64,000 nucleotides of DNA from DSSB01 sp046346845 (GCA_046346845.1 JAXMHH010000006.1:293568-357567); one strand, 5' to 3'; counted from the first letter of the stretch, positions 45,502 to 55,523 are shown. Notes: generated by a model from the sequence alone, not told the origin. Numbers and translations: made by a program.

Positions 45502-48015
45502 CTAATTTCGGCGCGCCGGCGAGGCCTCCGCCGGTCCGCGAGACAGGTTCAGCCGGTACTCCCGATCCAGGGTCAAGGCCGGTCGAGTTACCCGCAAAAA
45601 TCGGTAATACAATAAGCCGCCAATCGCATAGGAAAGGGTGCCTTCGAGCAACAGCCAATTAAAGGCCCGCCCCACCCTGGTTTGGGCGGCGGCGCTGCCC
45701 AGCCTCCCCACGACCCTACCCGCCCCCACGACCGCGTTCCCGACGCTGCCGCTATCGGCGAGCGCCTGGATGGGGCTGGTTAAGATCTGCTCGACGTTGC
45801 GGGCCCGGGCCAGGGCCGCGCGGGCGGCGGCCTGGTCCGCCGCCGTGACGGCGGTTTCCAAGCGGGCCTGGGCCTCGGCGACCCGGCGGCTGATCGGACT
45901 GGCAATCGCGCGACCCAGCCAGGTTTGCGAAAGGGCAGTCGCCTCACCACTCGCCGTGGCGAGGCCGGTGGCCCGCACCCCGGCGAATTCGCCGAGGCTG
46001 ACCAAGAAGGCCCGCCGCCCGGTGGCGGTCAACAGGCTCCGGCCAAAGCCAAAGGCGGAATACCCCGTGTAAAGGCTGGCCCCAAGCAGGACAGCATCCA
46101 TCGGCGCGCTGGCGATGGCCTCGTCGGGATAATTGCGAAACCAGTCCGGGATCCAAAGGCCCAGCTCGCCATTGGGTCCGTTCCGAATCCCCGGAAGCTC
46201 ATTCCCGGCATCGTCGGTAATGTGATAGCCCATGCTGTCTTGAAAGGCGATGCGCGCCTCCCGGCGGATATTCGTGTCGGAGGGCTGGCGTCGCAGGGCA
46301 TGCAAGATGGCGCGGGCGAAGGCCAGGTTGGGGACGGAATGGACCCAAGAGGCCACCCCGTCGCCACGGTAGCCGCCGCGCAGGTCGGAGGCCAGGGAGA
46401 GCCAGGCGCGTGCCTGGGCGTTCTGATCTTGGATCTGCCGAATATTCCACAGCCGTGTGGCCTGGAAGAAGGGGCCGTTCAACATCGCCGCCGCGGCCGA
46501 ATCTTGGGTGGCCAAATAGGCCAAGGCGTTGGGGATGTTCACCTGAGCGGCGGGTCCGCTGCGCCGGGCCAGCCAAGCCTGGAAGCCGGCGGTCCGTTCC
46601 GGGTGCTCGATCAGGCGCCGCAGGCTTTCGAGGGCCCGGCCCCGCCGCATGTCGGCCAATTCCGCAAAGCCGCGCTGCACGTCCTCGTAGGTGTCTCCGC
46701 CGGTGGTGTTTCCTCCTAAAGTGACCAGCCAGGAAACCCCATCCACCAGGTGATCCATCGGCATCTGGGTGACCAGCTGGGTGTCGCGCTCGGTGAAACC
46801 CTCCCGCATCCGGCGCAAATCGTCCAAGACCAGGCGTGAGACCTCCCGGACGAAGGGGTCGCCGGACCGAGCGACGGGATCCGCCGCCGGGGCGGCCGGG
46901 GTTTGCGCGGTGACCAATAACCTTAGCTCTTCCATTACCTGGGCGGGGTCCGGCATCGTCTCGACGTGAGGGATATACATGTGGCGCAGACCCCTCGCCA
47001 ATTCGGGCAGGGTCAAGATACCATCCTCCCCGGCTTGATCGAGGGCCAGGTCAAGGCTGGGAAACTGGGCGAACACCTGAGGACGGCCGTTGATCAAGGG
47101 CAGGAAGGAAAGGCCCAAGGCCGTGCGCTCGGGGTGGGCCCGCAGGCGCTGGCCCTGCAAGCGGCCGAGGTCTTGTTGGATCCGGTCGGCCGCGTACCGC
47201 ACGCCCGCCAGTTCCAATTCCGGGGAGGCGGGGCCCTCGCCATTCTCCCGCGGCACCTCTCGCAGCGCCGCCTGCACATTTTCGAAGCTCAGGGTCCAAT
47301 TGGCCTGGCGGTTGTGCCAGTCGATTCCCGCCGTCTGCAGGAGGGTCAGTACCGCGAGATAAAATCGCACCTGAACGTTGCCCAGGTCCGGACGACGATC
47401 GCTGCGGTTTCGAATCATATTGTCTAAGGAATCGATCTGTTGCCAATCCCCCTCTTCCAAGTATTTCAAAAAATTAAGGTCGATAGGGGCGCGCTGGGCG
47501 GCCTCGGTCTCCGGCAAAAAGGCCTCGGGATTGGCCCGCTCCAATCGCCGACAATTCGCCAAGAGGGTTTCCACCTGCTGGAGGAAGCCGGAGGAGCTGA
47601 GCCGTTCCCCTTCTTGGGCCATCTGTTCGAGCTGCTGGATGGCGTTTTGCAGTTCGGGGAGGCTGAGGTTTTCCGCGTCTTGGTCTTGCCCCGCGATTCC
47701 GGGGAGAAGGTTGATCAGTTCCTCCGGGGCATTGGCCCGACGCAGGGTCTCTTGGGCCGCCGTCAGGGTGCCCACCAAGGAGTCGCGGCGGGAGGTCAGG
47801 ATGTTCAAGCGTTGCCGAACGGTGCGGGCGGCTTCCTGCTGCCGCCCGATGTAGCGTTGCGCCTCTGGCTCGGAGAGGACGTTGTCCTCCTCATTGGCCT
47901 GGCCGTCGCCATCCGCCGCGCCCATGACCTCGCGGACCAATTCCGCTTCCTCAGAGTGTTCTTGCAGATAAGAAGATAAGATGCGGGAAAGAATGGAAAT
48001 ATTCAGATCGGACAC
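45502..48015 (-). CDS. Large protein of unknown family with EF-hand-like loops and C-terminal hydrophobic helices (837 aa)
   Basis: 837 residues, GTG start at 48015 with GAGGAG upstream. There is no signal peptide. The N-terminal region is acidic with coiled-coil propensity (AQRYIGRQQEAARTVRQRL and following). DGDGQANEEDN and GEDGILTLPELARGL resemble degenerate EF-hand loops. The C-terminal third has small-residue hydrophobic segments (PMDAVLLGASLYTGYSAFGF) and ends in WLLLEGTLSYAIGGLLYYRFL with a basic tail, which suggests membrane contact. No catalytic motif is visible. Its layout is like that of the 989-aa protein, but homology is not clear. Confidence 0.78.
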   Translation of the reverse strand: MSDLNISILSRILSSYLQEHSEEAELVREVMGAADGDGQANEEDNVLSEPEAQRYIGRQQEAARTVRQRLNILTSRRDSLVGTLTAAQETLRRANAPEELINLLPGIAGQDQDAENLSLPELQNAIQQLEQMAQEGERLSSSGFLQQVETLLANCRRLERANPEAFLPETEAAQRAPIDLNFLKYLEEGDWQQIDSLDNMIRNRSDRRPDLGNVQVRFYLAVLTLLQTAGIDWHNRQANWTLSFENVQAALREVPRENGEGPASPELELAGVRYAADRIQQDLGRLQGQRLRAHPERTALGLSFLPLINGRPQVFAQFPSLDLALDQAGEDGILTLPELARGLRHMYIPHVETMPDPAQVMEELRLLVTAQTPAAPAADPVARSGDPFVREVSRLVLDDLRRMREGFTERDTQLVTQMPMDHLVDGVSWLVTLGGNTTGGDTYEDVQRGFAELADMRRGRALESLRRLIEHPERTAGFQAWLARRSGPAAQVNIPNALAYLATQDSAAAAMLNGPFFQATRLWNIRQIQDQNAQARAWLSLASDLRGGYRGDGVASWVHSVPNLAFARAILHALRRQPSDTNIRREARIAFQDSMGYHITDDAGNELPGIRNGPNGELGLWIPDWFRNYPDEAIASAPMDAVLLGASLYTGYSAFGFGRSLLTATGRRAFLVSLGEFAGVRATGLATASGEATALSQTWLGRAIASPISRRVAEAQARLETAVTAADQAAARAALARARNVEQILTSPIQALADSGSVGNAVVGAGRVVGRLGSAAAQTRVGRAFNWLLLEGTLSYAIGGLLYYRFLRVTRPALTLDREYRLNLSRGPAEASPARRN

Positions 48016-48618
48016 GGGGCTCTCCTCAGCGGCCTATGCGAGAAGTGCCCCCGCTTGCTAGGTAAAGGATCGGTTACCTTAGAAAAGTGTTGTGATCCAA
48101 TGGAAAAAAACCGTCTTCCTGTTCCGACCTCTACCGACCAGGAACCTGCGCAGAAAAAAATCAAAACCCGAATTTTCTTCCTTGAAAAGATCGATTCGAG
48201 AACCAATAATTTGTACATATTTAATTCGGCGTAAGCGAGAAAACACCATCCCTTCCCTTCCGAAAAATTAGGGGAATCGGAACATGGGTCGGATGGTGTG
48301 ATGGCGGGAGGTATCGGGGTACAGACCTTCCGCTCCGTAGTCAGCAGGGGTGGAAATGAGGGCTGTGGGGTTGACATCCGCGTGGCAAGGCAGGGGTGTA
48401 TACCATTTCCTGAGGAATTTTGGTTCGTGCCTGGCCAATGACCTTTGTTGTCTGAAAGATAAATCGTTCGGCCTCATCCGGCGCCCCAGTAGGGCGCTTT
48501 CTTTTTTTCCCGCCTTCCTAAGCTTAGCAACAGTTTTTCACCTCAGTCCGCGGCAAGGGCAAGCGGCCCTCGCGAGGCAATTTTCCTTCGGGGCATTCCG
48601 CCTGATCGGGAGGGATTT
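48016..48618. other. 603-bp divergent gap with an internal terminator
   Basis: Separates the 837-aa gene (minus) from the 2135-aa gene (plus). The half near 48060-48260 is AT-rich and probably holds the minus-strand promoter. On the plus strand there is a TTGACA at 48371, but no -10 at a correct distance. A clear intrinsic terminator lies at 48481-48508, 110 bases before the next start. No ORF here is convincing. Confidence 0.5.
48481..48508 (+). terminator. Intrinsic terminator inside the leader of the 2135-aa gene
   Basis: GCGCCC (48481-48486), a 5-base loop and GGGCGC (48492-48497) are followed by TTTCTTTTTTT (48498-48508). There is no upstream plus-strand gene for it to close. It therefore ends either a small RNA transcribed from about 48300-48480, or acts as an attenuator for the downstream gene. 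Confidence 0.75.
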
Positions 48619-51600
48619 ATGAAAACAGAGATACCTCGGAAAGACACCATGCTTTTCCGAAAAAACCGGATGATCCGCAGCAGGCGGCTGTCAAGATACC
48701 TGGCAGCCATTATCTTAGCAGCCCTCCCCCTGTTGTCTCCGATGTTGGCCGGCCGGGCCTATGCGAACTGCGTGATCGACTATGCCTGCGGACCCAATGA
48801 AACCCCGCAAGACTGCAGTTTCGACTGCCCCGGAGACTGTGGAGACGCCTTTTGCAATCCTTATTGGGAGACCAGCGCAACTTGCCCCGACGATTGCCCG
48901 CAAACCTGCGGTGATTCGCTCTGCACCGGAACCGAGGATGTCAACACCTGCCAGCAAGATTGCCCTGGCACCTGCGGCGACGGAATCTGCAATCCCTATT
49001 TCGAGAGTATCGCCAACTGCGGCATTTTTGCCTTCCCACCCTCGCCGGCGAACGACTGCACCTGCGGCGACGGAATCTGCCAAGCCTACGAGAACGACAC
49101 CAACTGCTCCGCGGACTGCCGGGAAGACTACTTTATGGGCTCCACTTGCGGCGACGGACTGGACAACGACCATGACGGGCTCATCGACTGCAACGATCCG
49201 GGTTGCGACTTCTATGTTTCCTGCCTGCCGCCCGTCTGCGGGGACAACGTCTGCGCGGCCACGGAACACAACGCCGACTGCCAGTTCGATTGTTATTGCG
49301 GCGACACTATCTGTAAAGACGATGAGACCGCCGGCAATTGCCCCTTCGACTGCGGTCCGGTCGGCGGCGTCTGCGGGGACGGCACCGCGAACGCCGGGGA
49401 ACAGTGCGACGACAGCAACGCCTTCCCGAATGACGGCTGCGACCAATGCCTGGCCGCGGATTCCGAGGCCTTCGGCCCCGATCGTCTGGCGAACGCGGTG
49501 GATCCCTGCCCGCTCAGCTATGGCGACAGCTGCTACGTCGGCACCCAAAACAATCGCGGGCAGACGGGAGTCGGCGTCATTCCCCGCACGGTCAACAGCG
49601 CAACCGTGCGCTACGTCCGCTCGGAGGATTTCTCGGCGAATCATTTTAACGTGACCATTCCGGAAGGTTCCATTACCGGGGAACCGGTGCAGGTCATGCT
49701 GCAGGATTGGTCCCAACTGCAGGGCCCGCCCGACGCGGTTTACATCAATACCGATCCCCCAAGCTACGCCCTCAATGGAAATACCCGCGCGATGGTGAAT
49801 ATCCGCTCGGTCGGAAACCAGAGCCTCACCGGGCCTATCACCTTGGAATTCACCTACTATACCAACGCACTCACCTCCCCGGAGGCCACCTCCGACCGGA
49901 GCATCCGCCAGGCGCAGATCAACGGCTCTTACCTGATGCACTATTATCAAGACACCTATTGGGCCCCGGTTCCCGTGGCGCCGGCGGATCGGCAGATCCT
50001 GGAGGGTCCGATCGCCGCCGACCATGACGGGACCTGCGAACCCGGGGAGATCTGTACCTTCCGGTTTACGATCCGGCCCGACACCCTGGCCGGCCTCGGC
50101 GTGTATATGCTCGCCATCCCCTCCTTAAGCTGTTTCGACCTTGGCAACTCCTACTGCGATGACGTAAACCCCTGCACGATCGACCTGTGCGACCTGACCA
50201 CGGGGACAAGCTGCCATCACAACGCGGCGTCGTCGGGCACCTCCTGCAACGACGGTAATGTGTGCACCATCGCGGATATCTGCAATGGCAGCTTGGCTCC
50301 CAACGCTTGCGCCGGGGTATATGACGCGTCTACCTGCCCGGGTTGGCAGGCCGACGACGGAGCCTGCGAGTTCGACACCTGTAATGCGCCTTGCGCGGGT
50401 CCCAACGACAAGGAGAATGCCAATAACTCCCCCGCGGACTGCAACCCGCGCTGCAACAACGGGGTCTGCGAAAATCAGAACGGCGATACCGAGAACGCCG
50501 CGCCCTCCGGTGCGCTCGCCTGCCCGGCGGATTGCGATCCCATCTGCGGAAACGGCATCTGCGAATACAACGATGCCAGCGACAGCGATGGAACGCCAGG
50601 CATTGCCAACGAAAGCTCGCTCAGCTGCCCTCAGGACTGCCCCAATCCCGTTTGTGGAAACGGCGTCTACGAGCCGGGGTCCAATCCGAATTCCAAAGTC
50701 GAGGAATGCGACGAGGTGGCTGTGGGGGCGAGTACCGCCACCTGCGATTTTGACTGTCACCTGATCAATCCCACGGCCGGTAACGGGTATTGCGAATTCA
50801 ACGAGGGCAACAATTTCAGTAACTATAATAAGGCGGATTGTTGCGGAGCCAATAAACCCGGCAACACAGGGTGTTCCGGCCCGGAGGGGGTTTATGGTCC
50901 CACGAGTTCCGCATACTTCTGCCCCGAAGATTGCGGAGAACGCGGGCAAGCGCCCGACGGCTCCAGGCTTTGCAGCAACGGCGCGGACGACGACGGCGAC
51001 GGCAAGGCGGATTGCCTAGACCCCGATTGCCACAGCGATCCGGCCTGCACCACCGTCGAAAACTGCAGCAATGGCGCGGATGACGATCTCGACGGCAAGG
51101 TCGATTGCATGGATCCCGACTGCATCGGACTAATCGGGCCCGGCGGCAATGCCTGCTGCGATCCTATCAATCCCATTACCTGTGAAGACGGAGACCTCTG
51201 TACGGCGGATTCCTGTAACAGCGCCGATCACCAATGCAAACGGATACCGGCCAACGACAGCGATGGCGACGGGGTCTGCGATCCCAAGGACACCTGTGTC
51301 GCCATTCCCAATCCGGGATCCGGCCAGACCGCGAATGCGGACGGAGATAATCTCCCCGACGCCTGCGACCCATGCCCGAACGACCCTACCAACAACTGCG
51401 AGACGAATTGCACGGACGGAATCGACAACAACGGAGCCAACGGCGCGGATTGCAACGATCCCTCTTGCCAGATCACCCCGGCCTGCCCTGGGGTGGTGCA
51501 GTTCGATGCGCCTAGCTATCTCATTCCGGAAGACCGGGGCCGGGTTTTGGGCCTCACCTTCAACCCAGCCGATCCTATCTTGATCACGCGGCAATTTGGA

Positions 51601-54600
51601 TCCTACGGGAGGATCTCCTTCCGGGTCGTGACCACGGAGACTACCACGGATCCAACTTACATGGATGCCACTCCCGACCGGGATTACTGTTATTTCACCA
51701 AGCCCCTGGCCAGCTCCTTGGACACCGAGTTCCTCGACAACGCGGCCCTCTGCCCCACCGGGGACGTGCGCTTCGCGATGGAGCCGGGCATGGCTAATTT
51801 GGTCATCGGCTCACAGGTCGTCAGAGACTCGATCCTCGAGGCCAATCAGACCTATACCCTCAATATCACCGAGGTGAAATGCGACACCACTCCACCCTTT
51901 GACGGAGTCGACGAGGGGACCTGCACTACCTACAACCAAGTGGCGCCTTTCCTCCGATCCACCGCCAAGCGGGTCATCTTGGACAATGAGCTCGAGGGCG
52001 GGGCCAACACCACTTCCTCCGAACTGCCCCCTGGATCGGACTCGGGCAATAAAACCGTGGGATGCGCAATGGATGAAAACGCGACTTCGCAAGGCCTCAC
52101 CCTGGGACAGGCCATTAACGCCCTGGCCCTGCTCGGCTTCGGCCTTATCTTCTGGGGATTCTCCCAGGCCCGCGGCAAATCGATCTCTACTCCGAGCCGG
52201 ACGCGCAGGTATCGCTGGCTTCGCCTCTTCGTCCTCCTGCTCGCCGCGGCCTCCTTGCAGGGAATTTCCCTCAGGGCCGAAGCCGCCGACGGAGATGCGG
52301 ATGGCATCGAGGACTCCCTCGACAATTGCCCGCTGATCGCCAATCCCACCCAGACGGACCTCGACAGCGACGGATTGGGCGACACCTGCGACAATTGCCC
52401 CACCATCAGCAACCCGCTGCAGGGGGACTTCAATCATAATGGGATCGGCGACGCCTGCGAGTGCGGCAACGACTCCAACGCCGAGACCTCTTGCGCGGTC
52501 AATTTAGGCATCCCCGGCAAGGAACAGCAGGCCTCCAATTACCAGTGCGGCACGGGAGACCCGATTTGCGGCTTCTTCGTCAAGCAGAAAAAGTGCGACG
52601 AAATCGGCTTCACCGCGCCCCCTGTCACCGGAGATCGAGGCGAGCTTTACTACAGCAATTCGGTCTGCCAACAGGCATCCCCCAACGGCCCAGGCCTGAG
52701 CTCCGCCTCCTCCGGCGTCTGCCAGGTCCGGTACCTGGATGAGGCCCATACCCTCTACTTCAGCACGGTGTTCTGCGCCGGGCCCATCGACTCCAACGCC
52801 TGCCAGAGCCGCGACAATTTCAAGCGCCTATCCTATCAAGGTGCCTCGATCGGAGGCGGCACCTGCAACCTACAGGGACCCGATGCCGGTTCCTGCGCCT
52901 GCTCGGCGGCCTGTAACCCCTCCAACTGCGACGATGGAGATCCCTGCAGCTTCGATTACTGCGACCAGAACGGCTGCCATCACTCGCCGGCAGCCGACGG
53001 CGCCTCCTGTGAAGACGGAAATGCCTGCACCCAAGGGGATGTCTGCAGTTCGGGAATCTGCGGAGGAGTCGCCGCCAGTGTCGACGACGGCAACGCCTGC
53101 ACCGCCGATAGCTGCGACCCCGCAACCGGCGTGAAGCATACCCCTGTCAGCGTCGACGACGGCAACGCCTGCACTGCCGACAGCTGCGATCCTGCAACCG
53201 GCGTGAAGCATACCCCCATCAATGTCGACGACGGCAACGCCTGCACTGCCGACAGCTGCGATCCTGCAACCGGCGTGAAGCATACCCCCATCGGTGTCGA
53301 CGACGGAAATGCCTGCACCACCGATAGCTGTGACCCCGCAACCGGCGTGGTCCATACCCCCGTCGGTGTCGATGACGGAAATGCCTGCACCGCCAACAGC
53401 TGCAATCCTGCAACCGGCGTGGTCCATACCCCTGTCGGTGTCGATGACGGAAATGCCTGCACCACCGATAGCTGCAATCCCGCGACCGGCTTGACACATA
53501 CCCCTGTCAGTGTCGATGACGGAAATGCCTGCACCACCGATAGCTGCAATCCCGCGACCGGCGTGGTGCATACCCCCGTCAATGTCGATGACGGAAATGC
53601 CTGCACCACCGATAGCTGCAATCCCGCGACCGGCGTGGTCCATACCCCTGTCAGTGTCGACGACGGCAACGCCTGCACCACCGATAGCTGCAATCCTGCA
53701 ACCGGCGTGGTCCATACCCCCGTCGATGTCGATGACGGAAATGCCTGCACCACCGATAGCTGCAATCCTGCGACTGGCCCGATTCATACCGCGGTGAACC
53801 CCAACGACGGCGACGCCTGCACGGTCGACAGCTGCAACCCAGCCATTGGCCCGGTCCATACCCCGGTCAATCCGGACGACGGGAATCCTTGCACGGTCGA
53901 CTCTTGCAACAGTGCCACCGGAGTTCACCATGATCCCGTCAATGTCAACGATGGCAACGCCTGCACGGTCGACTCTTGCAATCCGTCCGACGGCTCCATT
54001 TCTCACGTCCCGGTGCCCGTGGACGACGGCGACGGCTGCACCGCGGACGCTTGCGAGCCAAGCACCGGAACGGTCAGCCACAACCCGATCGACGGAGGCG
54101 ATAACGACGGAGACGGAGTCTGCCAAGACTTCGACAACTGCCCCGGAGTCCCGAACGCCGACCAACTCGACGTCGACAACGACGGGGTAGGCGACGCCTG
54201 CGAAGCGGGCGAGGATGCCTGCAGCGTCGATTTCACCGGCCTGCCCAACACGACTTGCGCGAACACCACCACGGTGAAGTCCATGACCGAGTTGCAAGCC
54301 TGGCTGGCCGGCCCCAAGAACACCAACCTGAAGGTGCTCAAACACCGGAACAACGGAAGCTACAACTTCGGCGGCGCGAACCTCGCCATCGCCACGGCCT
54401 GCCGGGTCGAGCTCAATCCGGATGCGCCCTTCCACAACGTTGGAAACGTCGACATCCAGGCCAGCGAGATACTGATGCGCAACGACGTGCTCTGCTCGCC
54501 GAACAGCAGCATGCGGCTTAGGGCTGGAAACAACGTCGAGGTGAAACCCGCCAGCTTGGTCAACTTGAGCGTCGAGGTGGTCAGCCCCACGATCCTCTAT

Positions 54601-55026
54601 CGGGGCGACGTCAGCATGGCCTCGGGCGGCGAGGTCGCGCTGTGCGGAAATTACATCGAGATGCGGCCCGCCAGTTTCATGGATGTCGACCGCGTGTTCA
54701 TGCACGCGACGGATACGCTGCTGGTGCGGGGCGACATCGTCGGGGCGGACCAGGTGCGCCTGATCTCGGGCAATTCCCTGACCTTGCGGCCGGCGAACAT
54801 GATCGGCAGCGCCTACAGCCCCGTCCGGAACCTGGACATCCAGGCGGTGGGGCACTTCGAGGATTACGGGGACATCAGCGCCGACGGCGATGTCCGCATG
54901 AATTCCAACAGCTACAAGCTGTTTCCCAGTCACTCCTTCGACGTCGACGGAACCTGCACCCTGAGCGGCCAGGCGAGCCCGGGATCGAAGCCGATCAAGG
55001 GCCATTGCGTCCCCGGAGCGAACTAG
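48619..55026 (+). CDS. Giant secreted Cys-rich protein; apparent fusion of two exported proteins (2135 aa)
   Basis: A signal peptide (to about residue 52, AGRAYA-NC) is followed by Cys-rich CGDxxCxxxE...DCP modules (to about 250), beta-rich and further Cys modules, then TSP3-like Asp/Cys repeats. At 1148-1187 lies GC, a hydrophobic helix and ARGK, resembling a C-terminal sorting tail. It is followed at once by RTRRYRWLR, a hydrophobic core and AEA-AD, a signal peptide. Part two has TSP3 repeats, 14 tandem 24-residue CTDC-like repeats (about 1488-1825), more TSP3, and a C-terminal beta-helix-like domain. No start codon allows part two to be a separate gene. GGGAGGG precedes ATG. Confidence 0.85.
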   Translation: MKTEIPRKDTMLFRKNRMIRSRRLSRYLAAIILAALPLLSPMLAGRAYANCVIDYACGPNETPQDCSFDCPGDCGDAFCNPYWETSATCPDDCPQTCGDSLCTGTEDVNTCQQDCPGTCGDGICNPYFESIANCGIFAFPPSPANDCTCGDGICQAYENDTNCSADCREDYFMGSTCGDGLDNDHDGLIDCNDPGCDFYVSCLPPVCGDNVCAATEHNADCQFDCYCGDTICKDDETAGNCPFDCGPVGGVCGDGTANAGEQCDDSNAFPNDGCDQCLAADSEAFGPDRLANAVDPCPLSYGDSCYVGTQNNRGQTGVGVIPRTVNSATVRYVRSEDFSANHFNVTIPEGSITGEPVQVMLQDWSQLQGPPDAVYINTDPPSYALNGNTRAMVNIRSVGNQSLTGPITLEFTYYTNALTSPEATSDRSIRQAQINGSYLMHYYQDTYWAPVPVAPADRQILEGPIAADHDGTCEPGEICTFRFTIRPDTLAGLGVYMLAIPSLSCFDLGNSYCDDVNPCTIDLCDLTTGTSCHHNAASSGTSCNDGNVCTIADICNGSLAPNACAGVYDASTCPGWQADDGACEFDTCNAPCAGPNDKENANNSPADCNPRCNNGVCENQNGDTENAAPSGALACPADCDPICGNGICEYNDASDSDGTPGIANESSLSCPQDCPNPVCGNGVYEPGSNPNSKVEECDEVAVGASTATCDFDCHLINPTAGNGYCEFNEGNNFSNYNKADCCGANKPGNTGCSGPEGVYGPTSSAYFCPEDCGERGQAPDGSRLCSNGADDDGDGKADCLDPDCHSDPACTTVENCSNGADDDLDGKVDCMDPDCIGLIGPGGNACCDPINPITCEDGDLCTADSCNSADHQCKRIPANDSDGDGVCDPKDTCVAIPNPGSGQTANADGDNLPDACDPCPNDPTNNCETNCTDGIDNNGANGADCNDPSCQITPACPGVVQFDAPSYLIPEDRGRVLGLTFNPADPILITRQFGSYGRISFRVVTTETTTDPTYMDATPDRDYCYFTKPLASSLDTEFLDNAALCPTGDVRFAMEPGMANLVIGSQVVRDSILEANQTYTLNITEVKCDTTPPFDGVDEGTCTTYNQVAPFLRSTAKRVILDNELEGGANTTSSELPPGSDSGNKTVGCAMDENATSQGLTLGQAINALALLGFGLIFWGFSQARGKSISTPSRTRRYRWLRLFVLLLAAASLQGISLRAEAADGDADGIEDSLDNCPLIANPTQTDLDSDGLGDTCDNCPTISNPLQGDFNHNGIGDACECGNDSNAETSCAVNLGIPGKEQQASNYQCGTGDPICGFFVKQKKCDEIGFTAPPVTGDRGELYYSNSVCQQASPNGPGLSSASSGVCQVRYLDEAHTLYFSTVFCAGPIDSNACQSRDNFKRLSYQGASIGGGTCNLQGPDAGSCACSAACNPSNCDDGDPCSFDYCDQNGCHHSPAADGASCEDGNACTQGDVCSSGICGGVAASVDDGNACTADSCDPATGVKHTPVSVDDGNACTADSCDPATGVKHTPINVDDGNACTADSCDPATGVKHTPIGVDDGNACTTDSCDPATGVVHTPVGVDDGNACTANSCNPATGVVHTPVGVDDGNACTTDSCNPATGLTHTPVSVDDGNACTTDSCNPATGVVHTPVNVDDGNACTTDSCNPATGVVHTPVSVDDGNACTTDSCNPATGVVHTPVDVDDGNACTTDSCNPATGPIHTAVNPNDGDACTVDSCNPAIGPVHTPVNPDDGNPCTVDSCNSATGVHHDPVNVNDGNACTVDSCNPSDGSISHVPVPVDDGDGCTADACEPSTGTVSHNPIDGGDNDGDGVCQDFDNCPGVPNADQLDVDNDGVGDACEAGEDACSVDFTGLPNTTCANTTTVKSMTELQAWLAGPKNTNLKVLKHRNNGSYNFGGANLAIATACRVELNPDAPFHNVGNVDIQASEILMRNDVLCSPNSSMRLRAGNNVEVKPASLVNLSVEVVSPTILYRGDVSMASGGEVALCGNYIEMRPASFMDVDRVFMHATDTLLVRGDIVGADQVRLISGNSLTLRPANMIGSAYSPVRNLDIQAVGHFEDYGDISADGDVRMNSNSYKLFPSHSFDVDGTCTLSGQASPGSKPIKGHCVPGAN
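53080..54093 (+). repeat. Fourteen tandem 72-75-bp repeats (CTDC-like protein repeat)
   Basis: Each unit encodes about 24 residues of the form VDDGNACT-x-DSC-x-PATG-x-x-HTPV-x. Twelve units are 72 bp and the last two 75 bp. Each unit holds two Cys. The pattern matches the Dictyostelium CTDC repeat (Pfam PF00526). DNA identity between central units is very high, and the last four units are more diverged, which suggests recent expansion in the middle. Confidence 0.93.
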
Positions 55027-55055
55027 GAACGGGTTAAACAACTAGGAGGCGGCTT

Positions 55056-55523
55056 ATGAAGTACGGGAAAGCATGGCTTCTCGCGGTGGGCCTGTGTTTG
55101 TCCGCATCGACCTTGTACGCGATGGATCGGGACGGCGATCTCATCGGCGACGAGAGCGACAACTGCGCCACCGTCTTCAATCTGGACCAACAGGATCATG
55201 ACGGGGACGGCATCGGGGACGCCTGCGAAGACCTGGACAGCGACGGAGTCGGCCTGCCCGAAGACAACTGCCCGGGTGTTTCCAATCCGGACCAAAGGGA
55301 CACGGACGGCGACGGCCAAGGCGACGCCTGCCAGGCGCCTCCCAACCGTGACCAGGACGGCGACGGGGTGATCGACTCCGTCGACAATTGCCCCACGGTC
55401 GCCAATGCCTCCCAATCAGACTCGGACTTGGACGGCAAGGGCAACGCCTGCGACGAGGATGACGACGGCGACGGGGTGCCAGATGCCTCGGACCCGGCGC
55501 CCTTGGACTCCAGCGTGCCCTAG
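55056..55523 (+). CDS. Secreted thrombospondin type 3 repeat protein
   Basis: 155 residues with a signal peptide (WLLAVGLCLSASTLYA-MD). The mature part is almost entirely TSP3 calcium-binding repeats: DRDGDLIGDESDNC, HDGDGIGDACEDLDSDGVG, TDGDGQGDACQ, DGDGVIDSVDNC. It ends in an Asp-rich stretch without a sorting tail or anchor. AGGAGG at 55043-55048 gives a strong start. It lies 29 bases after the 2135-aa gene, which also has TSP3 repeats, so the two probably form an operon. Confidence 0.88.
   Translation: MKYGKAWLLAVGLCLSASTLYAMDRDGDLIGDESDNCATVFNLDQQDHDGDGIGDACEDLDSDGVGLPEDNCPGVSNPDQRDTDGDGQGDACQAPPNRDQDGDGVIDSVDNCPTVANASQSDSDLDGKGNACDEDDDGDGVPDASDPAPLDSSVP

Noticed and set aside
48371..48406. 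TTGACA...TATACC promoter
   Set aside because: The spacing between the boxes is 22 bases, too long for a sigma-70 promoter.
53080..54093. Possible CRISPR array
   Set aside because: The repeats are contiguous 72-75-bp coding units without spacers, all in frame.
52870..55041. 723-aa minus-strand ORF across the CTDC repeats
   Set aside because: Its repeats are the antisense image of the 72-bp units. The plus strand carries the Cys pattern, signal peptides and ribosome-binding site.
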